From Pagrus major (Eukaryota; Chordata; Actinopteri; Spariformes; Sparidae): a DNA stretch of 64,000 nucleotides. Positions within the stretch are counted from its first letter, which is position 1; each line of letters starts with the position of its first letter. The stretch is from NCBI RefSeq assembly GCF_040436345.1, contig NC_133230.1:7771297-7835296 (forward strand), written 5' to 3'. The notes under the pieces are model-generated. The model did no database searches. It was given only the letters and a program-made list of their open reading frames with translations, and had not been told where the DNA came from. The position numbers and the translations under genes are program-made. Below are positions 28,573-40,730 of the stretch, in pieces.

Positions 28573-31500
28573 ATGGCGTCCAGCCGGGTGCCGGAGAGGG
28601 AGGTCCGGGAGGAGCCGAGGCGCGCCACGACCGCAAACCTCGACTTCAGCCCCCACAAACACTCCCTGCTCATCATTATCGGACGGACCGCACACCTCAG
28701 ACAGACGGGACACATCTGCGGGGACATTGAACGAGGTACGTTTACAGCCAACCCGCCTCTCACACCTCCCGCACGTCGCTCTCCTCCTTTTCCATATTCG
28801 CGTGAAAAATGAAGATGAACGCAAGTTCTCGTCGCGTAAATCACCAGAGGGATGCTTACATTGCCCCATTGCGGTGTTTATGTAATTTTATCCACCCTAC
28901 TGACCGAGGATGCGTCATCTGGCGGTGCTCCACCATCAGCATCACCTCCTCCTGGGCGCAGTATAATTAAAAGCAGTCCGGAGCGGGGTGGCTTGGGTAT
29001 CATTGCGCAATGAGAAGCTTTTTGGGGGAAGTGTTGCATGTTGATATTCAGTCAACACATGGCCACTTGTGAACGTTGTGCCATAAAGCTTTGTGTTTAT
29101 GTAAAGCAGTGCCTGTGGAGGCTGCAGGGAGTAGACATGGGTGCACTGGCATGATAACCCAGGACAGTGCGTGTCTTTACTGTGTGTCTGCAGCTCTGAG
29201 GGACATTTGAGTGCATGCAGTTTATGTAAAAACTGCACATAGGCTGAATAAAGATAACAGAGAAGGAAACAGGACACAGTGAGAGATGTTTATCGTCTTC
29301 ACAAGGCTTATTAACATTTCATAACTGTCTGGTGAGAACCGTGTTCCTTCAAAATGTCAGCTTTTCATGAGCCGAGAAGAGCGGCCCTGTTTTCAGCTGA
29401 CTGACGTGCAGTTTTTCCGAGTATTTCAATGTGTTTTTAAAGTATTTATCTAAAGGAGGAAGTAAATATCAACACATTTGGAGAATATTACTACCTCTTC
29501 TTTTATGAAGTCAGAAAGGTGATAATTCTGCATTATGTTCCTTATTGTTTTTTTACTTTTTGCTGTCCTTAAAGGGCAGCACCACCACTTTTACACATTC
29601 AATAGTGTTTACAGGTATTGTTGAGTACTTCTGTATATGTGAAAAAGAAGTTAAAAGTATTTTGTGGCTTTAGAGGAAGCTGCACATAATCTGATGCCTG
29701 CAGTGGGATTTAGCCTGGATCCCTCCGCATTTCTTGTAATACCGTTCTCCATGCCTGAGTCAAACTGTTAACTCACTCAGGTTGTTCTGTTTTTCTTGCG
29801 GTTCTGTTCTGGGCTCACTCATCCTTTGCTGCAAGAGTGTCTCTGGGTTCGTTAGGTGGAGCGGACAGGCTGGGTGTCCGCCACCTGGCCTGTTAGTTCT
29901 CCCTAACGAGCCCAGAGACACTGCAATTGCGACAGCCGAAGTTTACTGGGGAAACTGCGGCTTGCAATCCGCTACATTGTTTTGTTGGCATATTTTTATT
30001 TTACAAATGTGTTCGTTGTTTATGACATAGTGAAACCATTTGCTGCCCCATGTGACCGTAAGCCTCTTTTGTCTCCAGGTATTCGTTCATGGGACGTCGA
30101 CTTAAAATCCTGTAACCTGAACCTCTTTCTCCAAGAGTTTCTCTCCCATCACACAGCGTCTTTCAAGGGTGCAGGTCAGTAACTGTGTTGATTTGACTCC
30201 TTGTCCGAACCCTCAGACCCTGTATCCCACAGAAAAAAAGGCCCGTCCCCATGGTAACCCGCCGGTTTGTCCGGTCAGAGGTCAACGAGGAAGGAAGGAA
30301 GGAAGGAAAGTGCAGGAGCAGTCGGCGATTGTTAAACATGGGTGGACCCCTTTGGACAGAGAACAATAGAGATCTGTGCCACCTCTCTTTATGCATGTGT
30401 CGCAGTATTTCAGTTTGCAGAGTCAAGGACAACCAGGGAAAATGTTGAAAACGCAGACAAACATCAGAGTCAGATAGTCATGTTACAGCTGAGCTGTGAA
30501 GTGAGGTGATGAACACAGACAAGAACAGACACATCTCTTTTCACAGAGCACAAAATGGCAGCCGTATACAGACCGTTAGATGGTTATGATTAGACAAATA
30601 TGTCAGGGTCAGAGTTACTCAGACAGAGTAGGGCTGGGCTTTTGTGGAATTTGGTTGGGAAAAAAAATAACACAGGGGATTGGAGTAACGGGCCCTCGGA
30701 ACAACGGCATGGCATCATATTTTAGCCTTTATGCTAAGCTAAGATAACGAATTACACACCGAATGACAAGGATGTTTTACATTTGAACTTGAACTAAAAT
30801 GTGAAAGATGTCATTCAGTGCAACCGTCTGTGAGGACTTGAATCAAAGACAAAGAAACTTTTGTACTTATATGGGTCATCGTTTTCCGGTTGGCTGTGTC
30901 CGCCTCCGTATCCTCAAACGTTGATCCAGTTCTCCTCAGACAGGAGTTAACTTGGCATCTCATCCTCAGACAATCCCTCTGACTCAGCTGTTCCACTCTT
31001 CTTCCTTCCTCTTTTTTCACTCAGGGAGTCAATCACCCGCCCGGTTATCCCAGTTCAGTTTCTCACTGACCTCTTTGAGTTCACCTCCCATTTGGGTCTG
31101 GCTTCGGATCTGTTGGCTCGTTTCCAAACTCCCTCGGCTCTGAATTTTTCCCTCTCTTGTTTGCTTCCCTTTGTCTTGCTGCCTGCCTGTCCCTCTTTTT
31201 CTATTCTTTGTTTTTCTCTCTGCCTCTTCAGGGCAGAAGTGTCTGCGCCACAGTACCAGAGTGTTGGACACTCAGGTGCTGATCAGTCCGTCTCAGGAAC
31301 AGGTTCATTCAGAGGTGAGGGGGAGAAATCCTGGGTCCTTCACCAAGTTCATGGAAGATAGTTGACCAGGACAGGTGTTACAATGATGCAGTTTGTTCAT
31401 CACAATTTCCAGCAGATCAAGCCTATCAAATGTTTTGTTTTGTCGGACCAACAGTCCAAACCCTAAATGTATTAAATTTACAATGATATAAAGCAGAGAA

Positions 31501-34500
31501 ATCAGAAAATAGTCAAATTTAAGATGCTGTTGCCACCAAATGTTTGGTATTTCTGCTACTCAAATGTGAGTAAACACTGTGAATGTTAATTACTTTTATG
31601 CTAATTTAGCTAAAAAAAACCTTTTTCCTCTCTCTACTTTTTATTATTTGATACTGTTCTTTCAGTTTGAGTTATGAGGGATGAAATAATTAATCTCTCC
31701 GTCTGTCTGGTCCTGGCAGGTGTCGGCTCTGCTGTCCAGGGATTCGGCTCATAAGCTGCTGATCTTGGCCGGCCAGAGTGTGGAGGACAGTGGAGACCTG
31801 CTGTTTCACAGAGGACTGTTCTCACCACACCACCTGAAAAAAATACTGACAGAGCAGGTACAACAGCGTCTCTCTCTGAATTTTTATCTCTTTGTCTGTA
31901 AATATATTGATATTACTGTTCAAATCTCTTGTCTGACTGCTGAAAAACTGCTCTGTTTTTAGTTCATAGATCAAGAGAGCTCCTCCTCCAAACTCAGTCT
32001 GACTCTAAGTTGTCCCAACATCAGCCAGTGGAGGAATACTCTCGTGGGAAACCAGCCTCTGCAGGGTCCTTTCACGCTGCTCATCAATCCCCCAGAGGTG
32101 CTGCCTGCCATGGAGGCCCTGGGGGAATTCACCTCCCTCATCTCTGGCACCCTCTCCCCTCCATCTCCCTTCGACCTCCTGCCTCCTCCCACCACGGTGG
32201 GTTTTCTCAAGCTGTCCCGCCCCTGCTGCTACGTGTTCCCTGCCGGCCGCGGCGACTGTGCCTTTTTTGCCATTAACGGGTTCACGGTGCTGGTGGACGG
32301 CGGCTCGGACTCTCAGGCTTGTTTCTGGAAGCTGGTCCGCCACCTCGACCGAGTTGATGCAGTTTTGTTAACGCATGTTGGGACAGAGAACCTCCCCGGG
32401 GTCAATGTCTTCCTGGAGAGGAAGGTGGCTGAGTTGGAGCTGAGCTCTGATGTCAAAGGTAAGAGGTCGAGTCAGTTTTATTCATGCTGTACAGCCCAAA
32501 ATCAAAAGTTTGCCTCAGAGGGCTTTACAATCTGCTCAGCATACATCACTTTCTATAATTAGACCCTTGATTTCGATAAGGCATAACTCCCCTTAAAAAA
32601 CCAACAGGGGAAAACCCTTAGAAAGAGCAACAGAGGAGGGATTCCCGGTGATGTTTCTGATTCATCATGATAAAAGGAGATCTGTCAGGAGATATCTCTT
32701 TAGTCCACTCCTCTTTATGTGTTTCTCTGTGTCTCTATCTCCTTTTATCTGAACAGATGACTCCTCTAAGAGGCTTATCTCCCCAGAGCTTGGAGTTGTT
32801 TTCTTTAACGCCCCCAGCAGGTTGCAGCTGGAAGATCAGCCCTGTGAGTGATGCATTCAAACCTACAGTAGTACAGTACGTCTCTGCAATCTGCGGATAT
32901 GTTGAGTAAATGTTGGCAGTTTACATTAATGCAAACCATATATGTTTACATTGAAACTTTACATTTCTTTATGTTGCAACTTTACGGTTCAGTTTTAAAT
33001 GTATCTTGTGACAACACTGTGCTTATGGTCTGGTTAGGTTTAGGCACAAAAAACACTTGGTTAGGGTTAGGAAAACATCATGTTTTGGTTTAAAATACCT
33101 GTTTTTTGTTACTACAAACATGATTGTAAATGTCCAGACTTCCCATGAAACATGGTTTCATGAACAGTTGGGTTTCTAATGTGAATGATTGCTATCAAGT
33201 AAAGTTATCATTCTTCTTCTCAGGTGCGGACAGTGTACTGAAGAGCACACAGCAGGGGGCTCTAACCCTAACCTTGTTAAAGAAGTTAGAAATCAGACCA
33301 CAGCCATTGTTTCGACCACAAGGGATCCCCATTGAGCCACTGACCCTGTTCCAGAAGATGGGAGTGGGACAGCTGGATTTATACATCCTCAACCCCGGCA
33401 AAAACAGTCAAGAGTACCAGACATTCATGCAAAACTGGCCTGATGCCGTGTCATCAGCATCCAAATCCCAAACTCTCCCTCTCACCGCGCTGGCCTCAGT
33501 GTCTGCGCTGCTTGTGTGGCACCCAGCGTGTCCCCAGGAGAAGGTGGTCAGGGTGCTGTTCCCCGGTGTCACCCCACAGGCAAAGCTGCTGCAGGGGCTG
33601 GAGAAGCTGAAGGGTCTGGCCTTCCTCCAGAAACCTGCTGTGACGACCGGGGACCTGGAGAGGCTGGGAGAGGACAAAACGCCCAAGAGGACGGAGAGCC
33701 AGGACAGTGGTAAGTCTCAAGGGAAGGAGTCAACGGTGAAACACGGAAAAGATCGGGGAGGTAAAGAAGAGGGGAAAGGAAAACTGTTAAACGGAGTCGC
33801 TGCAAGAGATGCTGATAAAACCAGAATCAAAGAGACAGGTGTCAAGCACAAAGCAGCATCTTCAGAGAAGAATACTTCAAAGAAAGGAGGAGGTAAGGAT
33901 GGGAAGAAGGAGGATAAGCCTGGCAATAAAGAGGAGAACGGTGTTACGAGGCATGATCAGGGGAAAAGGGATGCTCTCACTCCAAAACCAAAGAATGACA
34001 ATAAAACTAAACTCAAAAAGGAAGCAAAAAATGACTCCAAAACAGGGGGGAAGAAAACAAAAAAAACATCAGGAAAGGAGGCAAATAATGGCAAGAAGGT
34101 GCATGAAAACGCTGAATTACCAGATAACAACTCAACAAAACCTGATGCTGGGACTGTGTTATCAGAGCCAGAGAGACTCGATGCAGAGCAAAAACCAGAG
34201 AAACAGTCTGAAGAGAACCCCTGTGGCTCCAAAATGTCTACCCCTGAGGACATGACAGCTGATTTTCTAAAGCTCAGGGAGGAAACTGCAGCACAGGTGG
34301 AAACAGCAGATAAAGGAGAGCAGAAAAGCAGTGAGTCCGGAAATGAAAAAAGCCTTGGAGACCTGAGCAAAGCGGCTGACACACTTGAGGAAGAAGCCGG
34401 AGATAATGCAGGGATAATGGGAGGAGAGAGTGGTGATAATGGAGCGCGAGACAAGGCTTGGACTGGAGAGAAAGCGCCAGAAGACCAGCCTGGAAATGCT

Positions 34501-36777
34501 TGTAAACCAGCAAAGGTTGTAGGATTCCCATCTCCCTTGAATAAGGCGCCAAAGAATGAGCCCTCAGACCAGCTCGACTTAACCCCGACTGAATACACTC
34601 TCCTGGACGGGGCTTTGAGAAGCAGCCCTCCCTCCAGATCCTCTCCAGAGAACCAGGTGCCAGTCAGCCCTGACGAGGAGACGGTAGAGCCCGCATCCCC
34701 TGATTCACGGCCCAACAGCGCAGGCCACACTCCTTACTGTCTGTCCCCAGATGATGTGTGGTGCAACAGGGCCACTCTCAACAGGTTACAGGCCCAGATG
34801 GGAAACGAAGAGTCAGCTAATGTCAACGATTCATCCAAGCAGAGTGAGGGACAATTAAACCAGCCCAAAACCACTCCAGAGAGCCAAGCAAACCCCAGAG
34901 AGAAGCACCTAAGTTTCCTTTCTTTGGGTTCATTTAAAGACGGCTCTTCAGACCCCTCTCCGTCTCTCACTACCACCACTACTACACACTCAATGCCGGC
35001 AGAGGTGAGCTCACCTCAGTCCACAGAGGTAGATGAGTCACTGTCCATGTCCTTAGAGCAGGGACCAACCTCTGTGAGCCAAAGAGATGGGGATGACAGC
35101 CTTCATCACTCAAGCTCCAATGGAGGCCATTTTGTTGGGATGTCTTTACCAATGAAGAAGCCACCAAGATCTGTAGGGCAGGGTTTCGAGATGGGGCGGC
35201 CTCCGGCTCCTAACACACTTCATTTTGAGGCATCAGCTCACGATGTGGATCTATGTCTGGTGTCTCCCTGCGAGTTCAAGCATTTCAAACAACCTGACTC
35301 TGGCTCAGGTGCGAGCGAGTCCCCCAGAGGAGCTTTTACTCCACATCATCACGGCAACAACAACAACAACCCCAAAGACACATCGCCCAGCGAGTCAAAT
35401 GCCCCCGCCTGCACTGAGGACTGCCCGTCCACCACCGCAGAGGGAGTTCTGGACTCAGATGAGGATGAGTCATGTAGTGAGCCGTCTAACTCGCCCCATG
35501 ACCTCCACACCAGCCGGGCTCTGCCCCAGGACCCTCTTCCTGCCCCTCTCAGGGACAGTCCACCCCTGCCCCCTCATCCTGACACCTCCATGCCCGTTCC
35601 TCAGTCTGACTCTGATGCTCACGGGAAGAGGGCAAAAGCCACTGGCACACGAGGCAAAAAATCGCCAGCGGTGAGTTTGTCTTATTAGCATTGACGAAAA
35701 GGATGTTTATGTAATTTGGCGCATTAGTTCATGTGTAGCATTTAAGCTAAATCGTTTGGTTAAAGGTCCTATTTGTAAGAAAAGTTGTTTTTTGATTATC
35801 ATTCCCAGCACATCAAAAACTGATGCTTTGGGTTTTCCAACTCGTCAAATACTGTGTTTATTGGTAAAGTCCCTCTCCAAAAACCACCTTCAACTAAGAA
35901 GATACTTTCTGTAGATTCATAAAAATCAATTTTGCTTTTTGTGACCAGGTTACTGAGGCCTCCCAAAGATCAGGCTCAGGGAAAAGCAGGACAGGGAACC
36001 AAAGTGGAGTCCTGAAGGGGAACGCCTCGTCTACTCGAACGCCTTCCTCCAGCCCCCGTTCGGCACCAGCAAAATCCTCACCCAATCCAGGTATGAGGCG
36101 TATAATGTAAATGATATAGAGAGCTGTAAATCGTTTTGTACTTTTCAAACTAAAGTGTGTCCACAGTTGGTGTCCGCTTAGCTGCTCTCTCTCCTGTCAC
36201 AGGCTCTAAGTCTACCTCTGCAGGAGAAGTCAGCCTATATGTTGACCTGGCCTATATTCCCTATGGAGGCTCCTCTTCAACAGTCAACGTGGACTTCTTC
36301 AGATGCGTTCGCTCCTCTTGTTACATCGTCAGTGGCGACAGTCCAGAGAGAGAAGAGCTGTTGAGGCATACGCTAGACGCATTACTGGATAGCAAGAAAT
36401 CCTGGCCTGAGACTATGCAGGTAGAAACACACAACTAGAATGGCAACCCTTTTTTGTCATCTTAAGCATGCAGCAAAACAATAGATCCATGTGAATCTGT
36501 AAGGTAAACTGGATCACCTATCCATGTTTCTCTGCAGCTACTGAAAACACATTTTAAAAGTAACCAATGCAGATCATTTTTTCTCCCCTTTTCATTCCCT
36601 TATCCTTGTCCTTTCTTTCAGGTGACAGTGATCCCCACCTATGAGTCGGTGGCGATGCAGGAGTGGTACCAGCAGACCCTGGACAGACAGAAGGAGCTGG
36701 GCATTACCGTCCTGGGCTCTAACAGCACTGTCGCCATGCAGGACGAGACCTTTCCCGCCTGCAAGATAGAGTTTTGA
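28573..36777 (+). CDS. map1s: Microtubule-associated protein 1S (MAP1 family)
   Basis: Ten exons: 28573-28735, 30079-30174, 31232-31314, 31720-31857, 31963-32458, 32757-32843, 33224-35670, 35949-36090, 36203-36420 and 36622-36777. All phases match, giving 1341 residues (human MAP1S 1059). The N-terminal MAP1 module includes GDIERGIRSWDVDLKSCNLN, FIDQESSSSKLSLTLSCP and a metallo-lactamase-like fold (NGFTVLVDGGSDSQACFWKL, then DRVDAVLLTHVG). The single giant exon 7 (2.4 kb) encodes a Lys/Glu-rich low-complexity middle, then the MAP1 motif VDLCLVSPCEFKHFK. The last exons form the light-chain domain (VYVDLAYIPYG-like, RSSCYIVSGD) and end MQDETFPACKIEF, almost the same as MAP1B. MAP1 proteins are cut into heavy and light chains that bind and stabilise microtubules. 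MAP1S also links to autophagy. Assignment to MAP1S rather than MAP1A/B rests on size and synteny. Confidence 0.9.
29580..29720. repeat. MITE-like fragment 'ttaaagggcagcaccaccacttttacacat'
   Basis: The start (ccttaaagggcagcaccacc) resembles a teleost repeat with TTAAAGGGCAACTCCACC ends that I recall. The other end was not found. It lies in map1s intron 1. Confidence 0.35.
29837..29921. repeat. Long inverted repeat (hairpin) in map1s intron 1
   Basis: The left arm 29837-29856 (gtgtctctgggttcgttagg) and right arm 29902-29921 (cctaacgagcccagagacac) pair over 20 positions with one G-T wobble. A second inner stem, ggtgg/gcggac with gtccgccacc (about 29855-29885), sits inside the loop. Nothing in the arms codes for a known RNA. 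Confidence 0.7.
30289..30310. repeat. (GGAA)n simple repeat
   Basis: About five tandem GGAA units lie in map1s intron 2. Confidence 0.7.
32466..32680 (-). repeat. LINE 3' tail, inverted, in map1s intron 5
   Basis: On the plus strand it reads tttattcatgctgtacagcc, then gcctcagagggctttacaat and gaggagggattcccgg. The reverse complement matches the plus-strand tail at 43400-43675 (ggatccctcctct, gtaaagcccattgaggc, gggctgtatgaataaaattg). Confidence 0.65.
33010..33115. repeat. 'ttaggtttaggcac / ggttagggttagg' dispersed repeat
   Basis: It contains ggttaggtttaggcac and cttggttagggttagg. Related words on the opposite strand occur at 52040-52085, 56270-56345 and 57950-58020. It appears to be a common teleost dispersed repeat that has telomere-like words. 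It lies just before the giant exon of map1s. Confidence 0.45.
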
Positions 36778-38140
36778 GGCAGACTCTTGGGATGCAGCGG
36801 CAGAGGATGGATGGTGATTATGAGCTGAAGAATGGAAATATGTGTGACCGTCAGAGAAAGTTAAAAGGAAATTTTCTGGCCCTTTTCTGCATGAACGCAT
36901 CCGAGTGGGTAATGACGGGACGTTCACCCCATCCCCTCTTGATTAATCTCTTCTTTGTGGGCTCCTTTTGCACCAGAAAGCCCTTATTTCTCTTGATCCA
37001 AGGAGAACACGTTCCCGTGGGGAGTTTTGCATGAATTTCTGTGACCCATGACCCTGTGCGAAGCAGGAGAGGTGATGACACTGGCTGCAAGAGAAGCACG
37101 TCGGGCTGCAAATGTGCATCCACATGAAAGCTGATGTTGTAGATTAGTCAATGTAGTTAGCATACATGCGGTTAAAGGCGCTATATGTGGGCTTGTTTTC
37201 TCAACACATTCAGCACTGAGGTGTGATAGTAGGCTGTGCGATGTTTAAAGACCGAATTCGCTGCTTTTAATACAACATTTATTAAGTTAAATACATTTGA
37301 TTTAGCAAATTAAACTACTGAAAATACTTGTTGGTTTATAAAAAACACTGAGCACATTTTATTTCTTTTATTTACTAAAATTATATTTGTCTGATCAGCA
37401 CGGAAGATGACTAAATTGTAAAAAAAAAAATAAAAAAAATAACATTTTACCTTTAATGACATCACAGTGTGCGGTCAGGTGTTTGTTGTGAGCGCCGAGT
37501 GCAGACATGAGATAAGCTGTGTCGTGTGTCGTAACTGCTTTAAGAAGTATCGCTCCACCGTGGCTTCACTGCTGACCTGACGTGACGTATCTAACGCGAG
37601 TGATAATCGCCCGCTGGATCTGAGATTAATGGATCTGCAAAGACAAATCTGTCGGCAGGGATTAGAGCACCAGATTAAAATGAATAGCATTACAGCAATC
37701 ATCTTATTAAGTATCGCAATTAATTGTAATCCATTACGAGTGCTTAAAATCATACTAATCAGGAATCAGACAGCAACATAGATGTTTAAAAAAAGTGATG
37801 ACATGTACTTTGATTGTTAATATGATCATGAGCTTATTGTGGACACATATTTTGCACAGCATTAATTCATGGTGTGGTCACAGTGGGTGGTAACGACAGC
37901 TTTCCACGTTGTAGTTTGTACATACGAATTAATTAAAAATCAGATTCTATTTATATTTAGAACAAAGTAATCTTGAAACTACTGGATTGCTGTACTAATA
38001 TCAGTAATGCTTTAGTTTTTTGGGTCCATAATTTGTTCATGATTTACTAGAAAGTTTTCTGGACTGATGTATATCATTGACATATATTACGGATAGATTT
38101 TCCAATAATAAATGACTAATAAATTAATATTTACTTTAGT

Positions 38141-38488
38141 TTAAAGGTGCACTATGTAGTTTTGAGGAAGAAATTTTAATCAGAGGAGAAAGAGAAAGAT
38201 CTTTATTGGCCCTAAACAAACTTTATTTGTTTTGACGACTGAATAAACAAACTGACCTTAAAGGACGACACAATTTCATACTGTTTTTCTTTGTTTATAT
38301 GTGGCGGACCCTGCCACCTCTTTACCTTCAAACAGCATTCTAGGAACCTTGTTTTCCTCTGAGAACAGCTTGTTTATTCACTTATGGAAAAATGTCCATG
38401 AATGAATTGTTTTATAACCTCATTGATATTGTAAAGATTAAAATCTGGGTTTGAATTTCTTCTCCAAAACTACACAGTGCCCTTCTAA
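38141..38488 (+). repeat. MITE-like element, AAAGGTGCACTATGTAGTTTTGG family, longest copy
   Basis: The left end is ttaaaggtgcactatgtag and the right end is ccaaaactacacagtgcc, so the termini are inverted. The interior shares aaacaaactgaccttaaagg and tatgtggcggaccctgccac with the other copies (11745, 27588 and 44404). It does not code. Confidence 0.78.
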
Positions 38489-38554
38489 ATCGTGGTCCAA
38501 GGGCCAACAGCAAACACCTGCTATGTTAAAATGTAAAATGGGGTCCCAGGAGCC

Positions 38555-38645
38555 TTTTAAAGGATTAGTTCACGCAAACATGAACGTGACATACAGTACA
38601 GAGTGTCCTCAATACCAAAGCATGAGACTGCAAAGACACCACTGA
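38555..38645. repeat. Partial AAAGGATTAGTTCACG MITE end
   Basis: It starts taaaggattagttcacgcaa, a variant of the left end of the family at 7775. The interior differs, so it may be a related subfamily. Confidence 0.4.
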
Positions 38646-39205
38646 CCATTGTTTCTGCTCCGTCTGAATGCTGCCTCCGAATACAGAAAAACAAACGTCG
38701 TTTTGATTCTCAAATCAGCTGAAATATATTTTGTAATTATATAAATGCACTGTTACACTTTTATCATCAGAGATTTTGTTTTGTTTTGTGCAATCACCTT
38801 TTATTTCTGTTTGTGTCACATATCCGACCCTAACTCATTAATGATGCCCCCCCAAATTTTCCACACACGTCTGTTTTCTGCAAAAGGCTGCCAGATTAAA
38901 TGATGTATTGTGGGGTTGAACCAGATCTGTAATCATGGGTAACTTGAACCCCACAGTAGCCGAAGTGAATTGTAACTATGTGTATGTGTCCCGCATGTAT
39001 AAACTGTATGTAGCCTACTGTATGTTGTTTCATTCATGATATTCATGAAGACAGAGAGCAAAGCACTGTGGGAGAGCGGGATGGTTGGGTTAAAAAAAAA
39101 CGTCTCTACTGGGATTAACGTAGAGAACATTTCACTTTGTCTGTAAGCGCATACTGTAACAAAATGTATGGGTTGTGGGGCCGGCAGTAATGTATGAATA
39201 AAGAA

Positions 39206-40090
39206 TGTGCATCACCATCCGAACGTGTCTGTTGAGAGTCATGGAAGTGCAGATTCCTTATTAGTGCTGCCTTATGGACGCTGAATTAAGTAAGTTATCC
39301 TGCTCCTTATTAGCAGAAACATCTCAGCAACAAAGCAACAAAATACAACTATTATATACATGCAGATCGGTGCACAGTACTGTAGATGTACTGTATATAA
39401 AGCAACAATGGACACTAACATAAACGTCTAGTATAGACGTATAGTATAGTATCTGCATGTGCAGCATATACAGTGTGGATATTTTCTCTTGCTTCTTACG
39501 CTAATTAACTATTTGAAGGTCCATTGAGTTATCAGAGAAGTAAAAACAATGTGCAATGTGTTTTTGTGAGATGATGAAAAGTTGGCATCTTGGAGGTAAA
39601 TGGACACTTTTGTACATTTTTTGGTACCAGTTACTGTAGTTTTTAGATCAGCAAAACAGCATGAAAGATTATAAAAAATGAGACTGAGGACTACTGAGTG
39701 CACGTCCTGTTCCTGAACAATGGTAAATACATTTTTTGATTTAATTTGCGGCTTGTTTTAAGTTTATTGCTTGTTGCTTTATATTCATATGCTGCTTGAC
39801 CAGGACTTATATAGAGATTAGTCTACCCAACAGCAGAAGTTGTTAAAATTAGCTTTACACTGACAACATTAAATGATAATATTCCAATAACATATAAATG
39901 GGATGAGTATAAACATTTTGCATAATGAGTATGTTGACGTTTCATATTTTAAGTTCATTTTGCTGCCAGTGTACCTAAAAAAGAGGATTTTAAATTAAAA
40001 CTTCAGAACTCATTAGACCTACCTCCTGACACACCTCACATTCATTTTTACAGGCTGTTTAACTAAAGGGAGGACCCTCCTAAAGGGCTG
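39206..40090. other. map1s-ifi44 spacer
   Basis: AT-rich DNA without an exon that I can support. It contains a short compound repeat near 39420-39460 (gtctagtatagacgtatagtatagtatc). Confidence 0.5.
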
Positions 40091-40099
40091 GTCATGGTA

Positions 40100-40340
40100 G
40101 TAAAAACTTACTTTCACTTCTGTTTTTAGAGACAAACAGGGACTGAACCACTGCGACCAGCTGCTTTTAATTGAAACACTTCTACTGTAGGTGAGTTTGA
40201 TCATATTTTCTTCATACTGCTAAAGTCAGATAAAAACAACAACTCAGAACTGTGATGCTGGTCTGTTATCAATTATAGATTGATGATGTGTTGGTTTTTT
40301 ACTGTTTTCTAGTGGATAAAGGCTTGCTTTCACTTTCTGT
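40100..40340 (+). promoter_or_regulatory. ifi44-like promoter region with ISRE-type site
   Basis: The sequence ctttcactttctg at 40327-40338 is an interferon-stimulated response element core when read on the minus strand (GAAAGTGAAA). A weaker variant, ctttcacttctg, lies near 40110. A strong donor (CTGTAG|GTGAGT) at 40190/40191 marks a possible leader exon, so the better ISRE may be in intron 1 or just upstream of an alternative start. Confidence 0.5.
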
Positions 40341-40730
40341 TAGAGGCTGAAAAAAACGGTGAAGAATGTTTGAAATATCATATTTCATCCTTTACATGTC
40401 ACATGAAAACCCTTTTTGTGTTTTTTGAGGAAAGTATGCTTTATTGGAAATCTCTCTTTTTGTGTTAAACATTGAACAACTCGTATGCACAGCATGCTTC
40501 ATTTAGCAAGGATCTTGGCTGCAATCAGGGTGTTGCCCGAAGCTGTTTCAGTTCACCTGCCATGTGATCATTACATCACAATAAATATACAGAATTTTGA
40601 AATCGTCTTTTTCAGTCACCACTTTGTTCTCAAAGAAATCCTTTTAATGGAGAATACAGCAGACTCAAATATTAAAAACTCTACCATAATATCTAATCAC
40701 AGTGCTGCATCCTCAGGTCTTCCCTCCATC

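Larger units (their letters stand above)
36778..39205 (+). other. map1s: Probable long 3' UTR of map1s with inserted repeats
   Basis: No further coding exon follows the map1s stop at 36775-36777. The first strong polyadenylation signal with a GT-rich follow-up is AATAAA at 39197-39202. If used, the 3' UTR is about 2.4 kb and includes a MITE at 38141-38488. An earlier end is possible. Confidence 0.4.

Noticed and set aside
28524-28869. Minus-strand frames over map1s exon 1
   Set aside because: GC-rich shadows of a confirmed coding exon; no homology recognised.
33130-33223. Start of the giant map1s open frame at 33130
   Set aside because: A good acceptor at 33222-33223 and phase agreement with exon 6 show that this part is intron.
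33957-34730. 257-codon minus-strand frame inside the giant map1s exon
   Set aside because: A mirror of biased codon use on the coding strand; no recognisable domain or splice support.
40485-40730. In-frame N-terminal extension of the ifi44-like protein
   Set aside because: The frame is open, but an acceptor directly precedes the ATG at 40731, and the extra residues do not resemble IFI44 family proteins.
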